From Blastocladiella emersonii ATCC 22665 (Eukaryota; Blastocladiomycota; Blastocladiomycetes; Blastocladiales; Blastocladiaceae), in contig JANHCV010000013.1 in assembly GCA_025594325.1 (NCBI GenBank), positions 62,001 to 126,000 on the forward strand: a stretch of DNA of 64,000 bases, given 5' to 3'. Below the pieces are notes generated by a model. The model was not told the DNA's origin, did no database searches, and saw only the letters and a list, made by a program, of their open reading frames with translations. Every line of letters begins with the position of its first letter. Positions within the stretch are counted from its first letter, which is position 1. The translations under genes and the position numbers were made by a program. Positions 24,801 through 37,584 of this stretch are shown piece by piece.

Positions 24801-25016
24801 AGTTATTAGCTACCTCGTATGTCGTCTGAGAGGGGTTCAGCAGTCAATATACGACTGGTCTCCTCCTGGCTGGCAGCTCTGCTGTCCACTCCAAGTCCTG
24901 CATGATGATGGGCCAAGGAGGGTTACGAGCAGCTCCTCTGTCTATCCGCGTGAAACCACTCACCCGCTGACGGATGTACACCACGCACCGTGCAGCGCGC
25001 ACAGCGCACAGCGCCC
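21893..25016. repeat. Satellite unit 8 (3,124 bp), apparent chimera
   Basis: It has a at 22699 (offset 807, as in units 11-14) together with t at 23126 and a at 23208 (offsets 1234 and 1316, as in units 4 and 6). It lacks the 404a and 672a that units 4 and 6 also carry. Two 24-bp copies; subrepeat block at 23092-24442. Confidence 0.96.
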
Positions 25017-28000
25017 AACGCACCACGCGCTGCGCACACGGCGCAAACGGCCACCCTGGTGACACGCACACTCGCATGAACGGCAGGCATGCAAGGCGTC
25101 CTGAACTCAACGATGATATATCGTCTAGGTCTGCTCGCTCCAACGGGTGCGCCTGCCTGCCCTCCCTGTGCCATGGATTGATTGATTCATGTCCAGTGCT
25201 GCCCCCATGCTTGCTTTCATGGCCGCGGGGTCCGTCAGGACGCCTTGCAATGGGTGCGCCAACCCCTGTTGCCAGCCATGTGGCAAGAAACACCACAGCA
25301 CCTGCGTCGCCCTGGCCACCGTACCTTGCAAACAGCGTAGCAGCCGTACTGCTTCAGAGGGCTGCAGAGGGCTGGCTGCGGAGGGCTGAGGCGGCAGGGC
25401 TCCTCCTGCAGGAGACAGTGCTGGGGCCAAGGAGTTAGTGCTAGGGACTACTAACTGAATGGTGAATGACCCACACACCACATGCTCCTGGCAGGAGTGC
25501 GTGTGGGCGCGTGGGCCTGTGTCCGTGCGTGCCTGGATTAGTCCTCCATCACAAGTGACCAAGGTGACCAAGGTGACCAAGGTGACCAAGGTGACCAAGG
25601 TGACATGCAAGCACCAAGTTAGAGCGGCGGGGCAGCCATGGAAAGAAGGGCACAGGTACAAACTACCGTACCCTGGCCGCGGCCACTTGTCGCAGAACAG
25701 CCCTGCATGGCTCAGGACGCGGCGGGCGTTGGAGACAGGGTAGGTAGGTAGGTAGCAGCAGCAGCAGCAAGGAGCAGGACCTGGCTGGCAAACAACACAA
25801 GTGAAGGCGTGCGTGATGGAGTGAGAGAGTGTTGAATGAATGGATGGGTGGATGCGATGCAGACCAGCATACGTGTCGTGCGTCGTCCGGATTGGTCGGC
25901 GACCACCCGCCAATCCTGCGGCATGGCTGTGGGGGCGGCAGTGGTGGTAGTGGAGCTAGAGTGGTGTCGTGGGGCTGGTGGGGTCCCCTCTCCTTCCTGT
26001 CTCGCCTAGGTGGGTGGGCGGACGTAGCGCGCATGCGGGCGGGCAAGGTAGGAACGTTGTTCAAGCAATGGATCATGTACTTTATGGCATGTGATCTGCA
26101 AGACAGGGAGGGGGAGCGACTGTGTCTAATTTTGACCGAGGGACCTTGCTGCAGCCAACGTCTGGCCCAATCCGACCCTCCACAAATCGCAACATGCACG
26201 AAACAAATTAGCTGACGTTTGGGATGTACCAAACCAGCCACGTAGATAACTTTCATGGTACTCAAACAAGACCATACTCAAATCTTTGACTTCCTGCATG
26301 TCCAGCTAGCCAGGCTTCTGTAAATCACATTGATGACGCAACAAAATATCTGGCCATAAGAATATTGTAAACCAGCCACTCTGGCAATTGTCATGGCACT
26401 CAAACAAAACCATATTCAAATCTTCGACTTCCCGCATGCCCATGTGGGCAAGGACCTATAAATCACAGTATCGAACCAACAAAATATCTGACCATAGAAA
26501 CATAGTATACCAGCCACGAGGACAATTGTCATGGTACTCAAACAAAACCATATTCAAATCTTTGACTATTCACATGTCTAGCTGGTTGGCGACCCATAAA
26601 TCGTAACATTGGAGCAACAAAATATCTGACCACGGAAATACAGTAAACAAGCCCCGGAGATAATTGTCATGGTTCTCAAACAAAACCATATTCAGATCTT
26701 TGAATACCCCATGTCCAGGTGGTTGGGGGCCCAGAAATCGTAACATCGAACCAACAAAATATTTGACCATAGAAATATACTAAACCAGCCACGTACGTAA
26801 TTGTCGCGTTACTTAAACAAAACCATACTCAAAACTTTGACTTCCCGCATGTTCACCTAGCCAGGTACCCATAAATCACAGTATCGAGCCAACAAAAGAT
26901 CTGACAATGGAAATATAGTAAACCGGCCGCGGAGAGAATTCTCATGGTACTCAAATGAAACCATACTCAAATCTATGACTTCCCACATGTCCAGCTGGTT
27001 GAGGACCCATAAATCGTAACGTCAAAGCAACAATGTATCTGACCATGGGAATATAGTAAACGAGCCCCGGAGATAATTGTCATGGTACGCAAACAAAACC
27101 ATACTCAAGTCTATGCCTTCCCACATGTCCAGCTGGTTGGGGATCCATAAATCCCAGTATCGAACCAACAAGATATCTGACCATTGGACTATATGTAACC
27201 GATCCCGTAGGTAATTGTCATGATACCCAAACAAAACCATATTCAAATCTTTCACATCCCGCATGTCCAGCTAGCCAGGGACCCATAAATCACAGTATCC
27301 AACCAACAAAGTATCTGACCAAAGAAAGATCATAAACCAGCCACGCAGATAATTGTCATGGTATTCAAACAAAACCATACTCAAATCTTCGAATACCCGA
27401 TGTCCAGGTGGGCAAGGGCCTATACATCACAGTGTTGAACCAACAAAGTATCTGACGATCGGGATGTATCAAACCGGCCATGCTGATAATTGTCATGGTA
27501 CTCAAACATAATCATAGTCAAGTCTTCGAATATCCTCACGTCCACGTGGGCAAGGACCCAAAGCGCCAGGTATCCAAATCTACCCCGTTGTGCACACTCT
27601 CCATTATCCAAGTCTGTCATCCTACAATTTTGGAACCCGTCGGCAAAGCTCACGGTCCAATCAACGAACAACAGCCAACCTGCCAACCTGGCTACCTACC
27701 TGCCTACCTGCCTAGCTGGCTATCTGCCTACCTGCAAACCTGCCAACCTGCCCTACCTGCTAACCAAACACACACACCGCCTCGCAAGTCCTTGTGGGCC
27801 CGCGCTCTCTGGTTGCCGTCCCAGCCAACAAAGGAATGAATGATGAGCCCTGGCAGCCTGGCAGCCTGCCACACTGACAGCCTGGCAGCCTGCCACACTG
27901 ACAGCCTGGCAGCCTGCCACACTGACAGCCTGACAGCGCCCACCCAGTAGTTATTAGCTACCTCGTATGTCATCTGAGAGGGGTTCAGCAGTCAATATAC

Positions 28001-28164
28001 GACTGGTCTCCTCCTGGCTGGCAGCTCTGCTGTCCACTCCAAGTCCTGCATGATGATGGGCCAAGGAGCGTTACGAGCAGCTCCTCTGTCTATCCGCGTG
28101 AAACCACTCACCCGCTGACGGATGTACACCACGCACCGTGCAGCGCGCACAGCGCACAGCGCCC
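25017..28164. repeat. Satellite unit 9 (3,148 bp, long allele)
   Basis: It has three 24-bp copies (27854-27925), a at 27972 (offset 2932) and c at 28069 (offset 3029), the same as unit 7. Subrepeat block at 26216-27566. Confidence 0.96.
27854..27925. repeat. 24-bp minisatellite, three-copy allele (unit 9)
   Basis: Three perfect copies, in the same downstream context as unit 7 (2932a, 3029c). Confidence 0.95.
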
Positions 28165-31100
28165 AACGCACCACGCGCTGCGCACACGGCGCAAACGGCC
28201 ACCCTGGTGACACGCACACTCGCATGAACGGCAGGCATGCAAGGCGTCCTGAACTCAACGATGATATATCGTCTAGGTCTGCTCGCTCCAACGGGTGCGC
28301 CTGCCTGCCCTCCCTGTGCCATGGATTGATTGATTCATGTCCAGTGCTGCCCCCATGCTTGCTTTCATGGCCGCGGGGTCCGTCAGGACGCCTTGCAATG
28401 GGTGCGCCAACCCCTGTTGCCAGCCATGTGGCAAGAAACACCACAGCACCTGCGTCGCCCTGGCCACCGTACCTTGCAAACAGCGTAGCAGCCGTACTGC
28501 TTCAGAGGGCTGCAGAGGGCTGGCTGCGGAGGGCTGAGGCGGCAGGGCTCCTCCTGCAGGAGACAGTGCTGGGGCCAAGGAGTTAGTGCTAGGGACTACT
28601 AACTGAATGGTGAATGACCCACACACCACATGCTCCTGGCAGGAGTGCGTGTGGGCGCGTGGGCCTGTGTCCGTGCGTGCCTGGATTAGTCCTCCATCAC
28701 AAGTGACCAAGGTGACCAAGGTGACCAAGGTGACCAAGGTGACCAAGGTGACATGCAAGCACCAAGTTAGAGCGGCGGGGCAGCCATGGAAAGAAGGGCA
28801 CAGGTACAAACTACCGTACCCTGGCCGCGGCCACTTGTCGCAGAACAGCCCTGCATGGCTCAGGACGCGGCGGGCGTTGGAGACAGGGTAGGTAGGTAGG
28901 TAGCAGCAGCAGCAGCAAGGAGCAGGACCTGGCTGGCAAACAACACAAGTGAAGGCGTGCGTGATGGAGTGAGAGAGTGTTGAATGAATGGATGGGTGGA
29001 TGCGATGCAGACCAGCATACGTGTCGTGCGTCGTCCGGATTGGTCGGCGACCACCCGCCAATCCTGCGGCATGGCTGTGGGGGCGGCAGTGGTGGTAGTG
29101 GAGCTAGAGTGGTGTCGTGGGGCTGGTGGGGTCCCCTCTCCTTCCTGTCTCGCCTAGGTGGGTGGGCGGACGTAGCGCGCATGCGGGCGGGCAAGGTAGG
29201 AACGTTGTTCAAGCAATGGATCATGTACTTTATGGCATGTGATCTGCAAGACAGGGAGGGGGAGCGACTGTGTCTAATTTTGACCGAGGGACCTTGCTGC
29301 AGCCAACGTCTGGCCCAATCCGACCCTCCACAAATCGCAACATGCACGAAACAAATTAGCTGACGTTTGGGATGTACCAAACCAGCCACGTAGATAACTT
29401 TCATGGTACTCAAACAAGACCATACTCAAATCTTTGACTTCCTGCATGTCCAGCTAGCCAGGCTTCTGTAAATCACATTGATGACGCAACAAAATATCTG
29501 GCCATAAGAATATTGTAAACCAGCCACTCTGGCAATTGTCATGGCACTCAAACAAAACCATATTCAAATCTTCGACTTCCCGCATGCCCATGTGGGCAAG
29601 GACCTATAAATCACAGTATCGAACCAACAAAATATCTGACCATAGAAACATAGTATACCAGCCACGAGGACAATTGTCATGGTACTCAAACAAAACCATA
29701 TTCAAATCTTTGACTATTCACATGTCTAGCTGGTTGGCGACCCATAAATCGTAACATTGGAGCAACAAAATATCTGACCACGGAAATACAGTAAACAAGC
29801 CCCGGAGATAATTGTCATGGTTCTCAAACAAAACCATATTCAGATCTTTGAATACCCCATGTCCAGGTGGTTGGGGGCCCAGAAATCGTAACATCGAACC
29901 AACAAAATATTTGACCATAGAAATATACTAAACCAGCCACGTACGTAATTGTCGCGTTACTTAAACAAAACCATACTCAAAACTTTGACTTCCCGCATGT
30001 TCACCTAGCCAGGTACCCATAAATCACAGTATCGAGCCAACAAAAGATCTGACAATGGAAATATAGTAAACCGGCCGCGGAGAGAATTCTCATGGTACTC
30101 AAATGAAACCATACTCAAATCTATGACTTCCCACATGTCCAGCTGGTTGAGGACCCATAAATCGTAACGTCAAAGCAACAATGTATCTGACCATGGGAAT
30201 ATAGTAAACGAGCCCCGGAGATAATTGTCATGGTACGCAAACAAAACCATACTCAAGTCTATGCCTTCCCACATGTCCAGCTGGTTGGGGATCCATAAAT
30301 CCCAGTATCGAACCAACAAGATATCTGACCATTGGACTATATGTAACCGATCCCGTAGGTAATTGTCATGATACCCAAACAAAACCATATTCAAATCTTT
30401 CACATCCCGCATGTCCAGCTAGCCAGGGACCCATAAATCACAGTATCCAACCAACAAAGTATCTGACCAAAGAAAGATCATAAACCAGCCACGCAGATAA
30501 TTGTCATGGTATTCAAACAAAACCATACTCAAATCTTCGAATACCCGATGTCCAGGTGGGCAAGGGCCTATACATCACAGTGTTGAACCAACAAAGTATC
30601 TGACGATCGGGATGTATCAAACCGGCCATGCTGATAATTGTCATGGTACTCAAACATAATCATAGTCAAGTCTTCGAATATCCTCACGTCCACGTGGGCA
30701 AGGACCCAAAGCGCCAGGTATCCAAATCTACCCCGTTGTGCACACTCTCCATTATCCAAGTCTGTCATCCTACAATTTTGGAACCCGTCGGCAAAGCTCA
30801 CGGTCCAATCAACGAACAACAGCCAACCTGCCAACCTGGCTACCTACCTGCCTACCTGCCTAGCTGGCTATCTGCCTACCTGCAAACCTGCCAACCTGCC
30901 CTACCTGCTAACCAAACACACACACCGCCTCGCAAGTCCTTGTGGGCCCGCGCTCTCTGGTTGCCGTCCCAGCCAACAAAGGAATGAATGATGAGCCCTG
31001 GCAGCCTGGCAGCCTGCCACACTGACAGCCTGGCAGCCTGCCACACTGACAGCCTGGCAGCCTGCCACACTGACAGCCTGACAGCGCCCACCCAGTAGTT

Positions 31101-31312
31101 ATTAGCTACCTCGTATGTCATCTGAGAGGGGTTCAGCAGTCAATATACGACTGGTCTCCTCCTGGCTGGCAGCTCTGCTGTCCACTCCAAGTCCTGCATG
31201 ATGATGGGCCAAGGAGGGTTACGAGCAGCTCCTCTGTCTATCCGCGTGAAACCACTCACCCGCTGACGGATGTACACCACGCACCGTGCAGCGCGCACAG
31301 CGCACAGCGCCC
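28165..31312. repeat. Satellite unit 10 (3,148 bp, long allele)
   Basis: It has three 24-bp copies (31002-31073) and a at 31120 (offset 2932), but g at offset 3029. It is the only unit that combines 2932a with 3029g. Subrepeat block at 29364-30714. Confidence 0.96.
31002..31073. repeat. 24-bp minisatellite, three-copy allele (unit 10)
   Basis: Three perfect copies, followed by 2932a but 3029g. Confidence 0.95.
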
Positions 31313-34300
31313 AACGCACCACGCGCTGCGCACACGGCGCAAACGGCCACCCTGGTGACACGCACACTCGCATGAACGGCAGGCATGCAAGGCGTCCTGA
31401 ACTCAACGATGATATATCGTCTAGGTCTGCTCGCTCCAACGGGTGCGCCTGCCTGCCCTCCCTGTGCCATGGATTGATTGATTCATGTCCAGTGCTGCCC
31501 CCATGCTTGCTTTCATGGCCGCGGGGTCCGTCAGGACGCCTTGCAATGGGTGCGCCAACCCCTGTTGCCAGCCATGTGGCAAGAAACACCACAGCACCTG
31601 CGTCGCCCTGGCCACCGTACCTTGCAAACAGCGTAGCAGCCGTACTGCTTCAGAGGGCTGCAGAGGGCTGGCTGCGGAGGGCTGAGGCGGCAGGGCTCCT
31701 CCTGCAGGAGACAGTGCTGGGGCCAAGGAGTTAGTGCTAGGGACTACTAACTGAATGGTGAATGACCCACACACCACATGCTCCTGGCAGGAGTGCGTGT
31801 GGGCGCGTGGGCCTGTGTCCGTGCGTGCCTGGATTAGTCCTCCATCACAAGTGACCAAGGTGACCAAGGTGACCAAGGTGACCAAGGTGACCAAGGTGAC
31901 ATGCAAGCACCAAGTTAGAGCGGCGGGGCAGCCATGGAAAGAAGGGCACAGGTACAAACTACCGTACCCTGGCCGCGGCCACTTGTCGCAGAACAGCCCT
32001 GCATGGCTCAGGACGCGGCGGGCGTTGGAGACAGGGTAGGTAGGTAGGTAGCAGCAGCAGCAGCAAGGAGCAGGACCTGGCTGGCAAACAACACAAGTGA
32101 AGGCGTGCGTGATGGAGTAAGAGAGTGTTGAATGAATGGATGGGTGGATGCGATGCAGACCAGCATACGTGTCGTGCGTCGTCCGGATTGGTCGGCGACC
32201 ACCCGCCAATCCTGCGGCATGGCTGTGGGGGCGGCAGTGGTGGTAGTGGAGCTAGAGTGGTGTCGTGGGGCTGGTGGGGTCCCCTCTCCTTCCTGTCTCG
32301 CCTAGGTGGGTGGGCGGACGTAGCGCGCATGCGGGCGGGCAAGGTAGGAACGTTGTTCAAGCAATGGATCATGTACTTTATGGCATGTGATCTGCAAGAC
32401 AGGGAGGGGGAGCGACTGTGTCTAATTTTGACCGAGGGACCTTGCTGCAGCCAACGTCTGGCCCAATCCGACCCTCCACAAATCGCAACATGCACGAAAC
32501 AAATTAGCTGACGTTTGGGATGTACCAAACCAGCCACGTAGATAACTTTCATGGTACTCAAACAAGACCATACTCAAATCTTTGACTTCCTGCATGTCCA
32601 GCTAGCCAGGCTTCTGTAAATCACATTGATGACGCAACAAAATATCTGGCCATAAGAATATTGTAAACCAGCCACTCTGGCAATTGTCATGGCACTCAAA
32701 CAAAACCATATTCAAATCTTCGACTTCCCGCATGCCCATGTGGGCAAGGACCTATAAATCACAGTATCGAACCAACAAAATATCTGACCATAGAAACATA
32801 GTATACCAGCCACGAGGACAATTGTCATGGTACTCAAACAAAACCATATTCAAATCTTTGACTATTCACATGTCTAGCTGGTTGGCGACCCATAAATCGT
32901 AACATTGGAGCAACAAAATATCTGACCACGGAAATACAGTAAACAAGCCCCGGAGATAATTGTCATGGTTCTCAAACAAAACCATATTCAGATCTTTGAA
33001 TACCCCATGTCCAGGTGGTTGGGGGCCCAGAAATCGTAACATCGAACCAACAAAATATTTGACCATAGAAATATACTAAACCAGCCACGTACGTAATTGT
33101 CGCGTTACTTAAACAAAACCATACTCAAAACTTTGACTTCCCGCATGTTCACCTAGCCAGGTACCCATAAATCACAGTATCGAGCCAACAAAAGATCTGA
33201 CAATGGAAATATAGTAAACCGGCCGCGGAGAGAATTCTCATGGTACTCAAATGAAACCATACTCAAATCTATGACTTCCCACATGTCCAGCTGGTTGAGG
33301 ACCCATAAATCGTAACGTCAAAGCAACAATGTATCTGACCATGGGAATATAGTAAACGAGCCCCGGAGATAATTGTCATGGTACGCAAACAAAACCATAC
33401 TCAAGTCTATGCCTTCCCACATGTCCAGCTGGTTGGGGATCCATAAATCCCAGTATCGAACCAACAAGATATCTGACCATTGGACTATATGTAACCGATC
33501 CCGTAGGTAATTGTCATGATACCCAAACAAAACCATATTCAAATCTTTCACATCCCGCATGTCCAGCTAGCCAGGGACCCATAAATCACAGTATCCAACC
33601 AACAAAGTATCTGACCAAAGAAAGATCATAAACCAGCCACGCAGATAATTGTCATGGTATTCAAACAAAACCATACTCAAATCTTCGAATACCCGATGTC
33701 CAGGTGGGCAAGGGCCTATACATCACAGTGTTGAACCAACAAAGTATCTGACGATCGGGATGTATCAAACCGGCCATGCTGATAATTGTCATGGTACTCA
33801 AACATAATCATAGTCAAGTCTTCGAATATCCTCACGTCCACGTGGGCAAGGACCCAAAGCGCCAGGTATCCAAATCTACCCCGTTGTGCACACTCTCCAT
33901 TATCCAAGTCTGTCATCCTACAATTTTGGAACCCGTCGGCAAAGCTCACGGTCCAATCAACGAACAACAGCCAACCTGCCAACCTGGCTACCTACCTGCC
34001 TACCTGCCTAGCTGGCTATCTGCCTACCTGCAAACCTGCCAACCTGCCCTACCTGCTAACCAAACACACACACCGCCTCGCAAGTCCTTGTGGGCCCGCG
34101 CTCTCTGGTTGCCGTCCCAGCCAACAAAGGAATGAATGATGAGCCCTGGCAGCCTGGCAGCCTGCCACACTGACAGCCTGGCAGCCTGCCACACTGACAG
34201 CCTGGCAGCCTGCCACACTGACAGCCTGACAGCGCCCACCCAGTAGTTATTAGCTACCTCGTATGTCGTCTGAGAGGGGTTCAGCAGTCAATATACGACT

Positions 34301-34460
34301 GGTCTCCTCCTGGCTGGCAGCTCTGCTGTCCACTCCAAGTCCTGCATGATGATGGGCCAAGGAGGGTTACGAGCAGCTCCTCTGTCTATCCGCGTGAAAC
34401 CACTCACCCGCTGACGGATGTACACCACGCACCGTGCAGCGCGCACAGCGCACAGCGCCC
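31313..34460. repeat. Satellite unit 11 (3,148 bp, long allele)
   Basis: It has a at 32119 (offset 807) and three 24-bp copies (34150-34221), and is otherwise reference. It is the same as units 13 and 14. Subrepeat block at 32512-33862. Confidence 0.96.
34150..34221. repeat. 24-bp minisatellite, three-copy allele (unit 11)
   Basis: Three perfect copies, followed by 2932g and 3029g. Confidence 0.95.
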
Positions 34461-37400
34461 AACGCACCACGCGCTGCGCACACGGCGCAAACGGCCACCC
34501 TGGTGACACGCACACTCGCATGAACGGCAGGCATGCAAGGCGTCCTGAACTCAACGATGATATATCGTCTAGGTCTGCTCGCTCCAACGGGTGCGCCTGC
34601 CTGCCCTCCCTGTGCCATGGATTGATTGATTCATGTCCAGTGCTGCCCCCATGCTTGCTTTCATGGCCGCGGGGTCCGTCAGGACGCCTTGCAATGGGTG
34701 CGCCAACCCCTGTTGCCAGCCATGTGGCAAGAAACACCACAGCACCTGCGTCGCCCTGGCCACCGTACCTTGCAAACAGCGTAGCAGCCGTACTGCTTCA
34801 GAGGGCTGCAGAGGGCTGGCTGCGGAGGGCTGAGGCGGCAGGGCTCCTCCTGCAGGAGACAGTGCTGGGGCCAAGGAGTTAGTGCTAGGGACTACTAACT
34901 GAATGGTGAATGACCCACACACCACATGCTCCTGGCAGGAGTGCGTGTGGGCGCGTGGGCCTGTGTCCGTGCGTGCCTGGATTAGTCCTCCATCACAAGT
35001 GACCAAGGTGACCAAGGTGACCAAGGTGACCAAGGTGACCAAGGTGACATGCAAGCACCAAGTTAGAGCGGCGGGGCAGCCATGGAAAGAAGGGCACAGG
35101 TACAAACTACCGTACCCTGGCCGCGGCCACTTGTCGCAGAACAGCCCTGCATGGCTCAGGACGCGGCGGGCGTTGGAGACAGGGTAGGTAGGTAGGTAGC
35201 AGCAGCAGCAGCAAGGAGCAGGACCTGGCTGGCAAACAACACAAGTGAAGGCGTGCGTGATGGAGTAAGAGAGTGTTGAATGAATGGATGGGTGGATGCG
35301 ATGCAGACCAGCATACGTGTCGTGCGTCGTCCGGATTGGTCGGCGACCACCCGCCAATCCTGCGGCATGGCTGTGGGGGCGGCAGTGGTGGTAGTGGAGC
35401 TAGAGTGGTGTCGTGGGGCTGGTGGGGTCCCCTCTCCTTCCTGTCTCGCCTAGGTGGGTGGGCGGACGTAGCGCGCATGCGGGCGGGCAAGGTAGGAACG
35501 TTGTTCAAGCAATGGATCATGTACTTTATGGCATGTGATCTGCAAGACAGGGAGGGGGAGCGACTGTGTCTAATTTTGACCGAGGGACCTTGCTGCAGCC
35601 AACGTCTGGCCCAATCCGACCCTCCACAAATCGCAACATGCACGAAACAAATTAGCTGACGTTTGGGATGTACCAAACCAGCCACGTAGATAACTTTCAT
35701 GGTACTCAAACAAGACCATACTCAAATCTTTGACTTCCTGCATGTCCAGCTAGCCAGGCTTCTGTAAATCACATTGATGACGCAACAAAATATCTGGCCA
35801 TAAGAATATTGTAAACCAGCCACTCTGGCAATTGTCATGGCACTCAAACAAAACCATATTCAAATCTTCGACTTCCCGCATGCCCATGTGGGCAAGGACC
35901 TATAAATCACAGTATCGAACCAACAAAATATCTGACCATAGAAACATAGTATACCAGCCACGAGGACAATTGTCATGGTACTCAAACAAAACCATATTCA
36001 AATCTTTGACTATTCACATGTCTAGCTGGTTGGCGACCCATAAATCGTAACATTGGAGCAACAAAATATCTGACCACGGAAATACAGTAAACAAGCCCCG
36101 GAGATAATTGTCATGGTTCTCAAACAAAACCATATTCAGATCTTTGAATACCCCATGTCCAGGTGGTTGGGGGCCCAGAAATCGTAACATCGAACCAACA
36201 AAATATTTGACCATAGAAATATACTAAACCAGCCACGTACGTAATTGTCGCGTTACTTAAACAAAACCATACTCAAAACTTTGACTTCCCGCATGTTCAC
36301 CTAGCCAGGTACCCATAAATCACAGTATCGAGCCAACAAAAGATCTGACAATGGAAATATAGTAAACCGGCCGCGGAGAGAATTCTCATGGTACTCAAAT
36401 GAAACCATACTCAAATCTATGACTTCCCACATGTCCAGCTGGTTGAGGACCCATAAATCGTAACGTCAAAGCAACAATGTATCTGACCATGGGAATATAG
36501 TAAACGAGCCCCGGAGATAATTGTCATGGTACGCAAACAAAACCATACTCAAGTCTATGCCTTCCCACATGTCCAGCTGGTTGGGGATCCATAAATCCCA
36601 GTATCGAACCAACAAGATATCTGACCATTGGACTATATGTAACCGATCCCGTAGGTAATTGTCATGATACCCAAACAAAACCATATTCAAATCTTTCACA
36701 TCCCGCATGTCCAGCTAGCCAGGGACCCATAAATCACAGTATCCAACCAACAAAGTATCTGACCAAAGAAAGATCATAAACCAGCCACGCAGATAATTGT
36801 CATGGTATTCAAACAAAACCATACTCAAATCTTCGAATACCCGATGTCCAGGTGGGCAAGGGCCTATACATCACAGTGTTGAACCAACAAAGTATCTGAC
36901 GATCGGGATGTATCAAACCGGCCATGCTGATAATTGTCATGGTACTCAAACATAATCATAGTCAAGTCTTCGAATATCCTCACGTCCACGTGGGCAAGGA
37001 CCCAAAGCGCCAGGTATCCAAATCTACCCCGTTGTGCACACTCTCCATTATCCAAGTCTGTCATCCTACAATTTTGGAACCCGTCGGCAAAGCTCACGGT
37101 CCAATCAACGAACAACAGCCAACCTGCCAACCTGGCTACCTACCTGCCTACCTGCCTAGCTGGCTATCTGCCTACCTGCAAACCTGCCAACCTGCCCTAC
37201 CTGCTAACCAAACACACACACCGCCTCGCAAGTCCTTGTGGGCCCGCGCTCTCTGGTTGCCGTCCCAGCCAACAAAGGAATGAATGATGAGCCCTGGCAG
37301 CCTGGCAGCCTGCCACACTGACAGCCTGGCAGCCTGCCACACTGACAGCCTGACAGCGCCCACCCAGTAGTTATTAGCTACCTCGTATGTCGTCTGAGAG

Positions 37401-37584
37401 GGGTTCAGCAGTCAATATACGACTGGTCTCCTCCTGGCTGGCAGCTCTGCTGTCCACTCCAAGTCCTGCATGATGATGGGCCAAGGAGGGTTACGAGCAG
37501 CTCCTCTGTCTATCCGCGTGAAACCACTCACCCGCTGACGGATGTACACCACGCACCGTGCAGCGCGCACAGCGCACAGCGCCC
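34461..37584. repeat. Satellite unit 12 (3,124 bp)
   Basis: It has a at 35267 (offset 807) like its neighbours, but only two 24-bp copies. This makes it the one short unit between units 9 and 15. Subrepeat block at 35660-37010. Confidence 0.96.
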
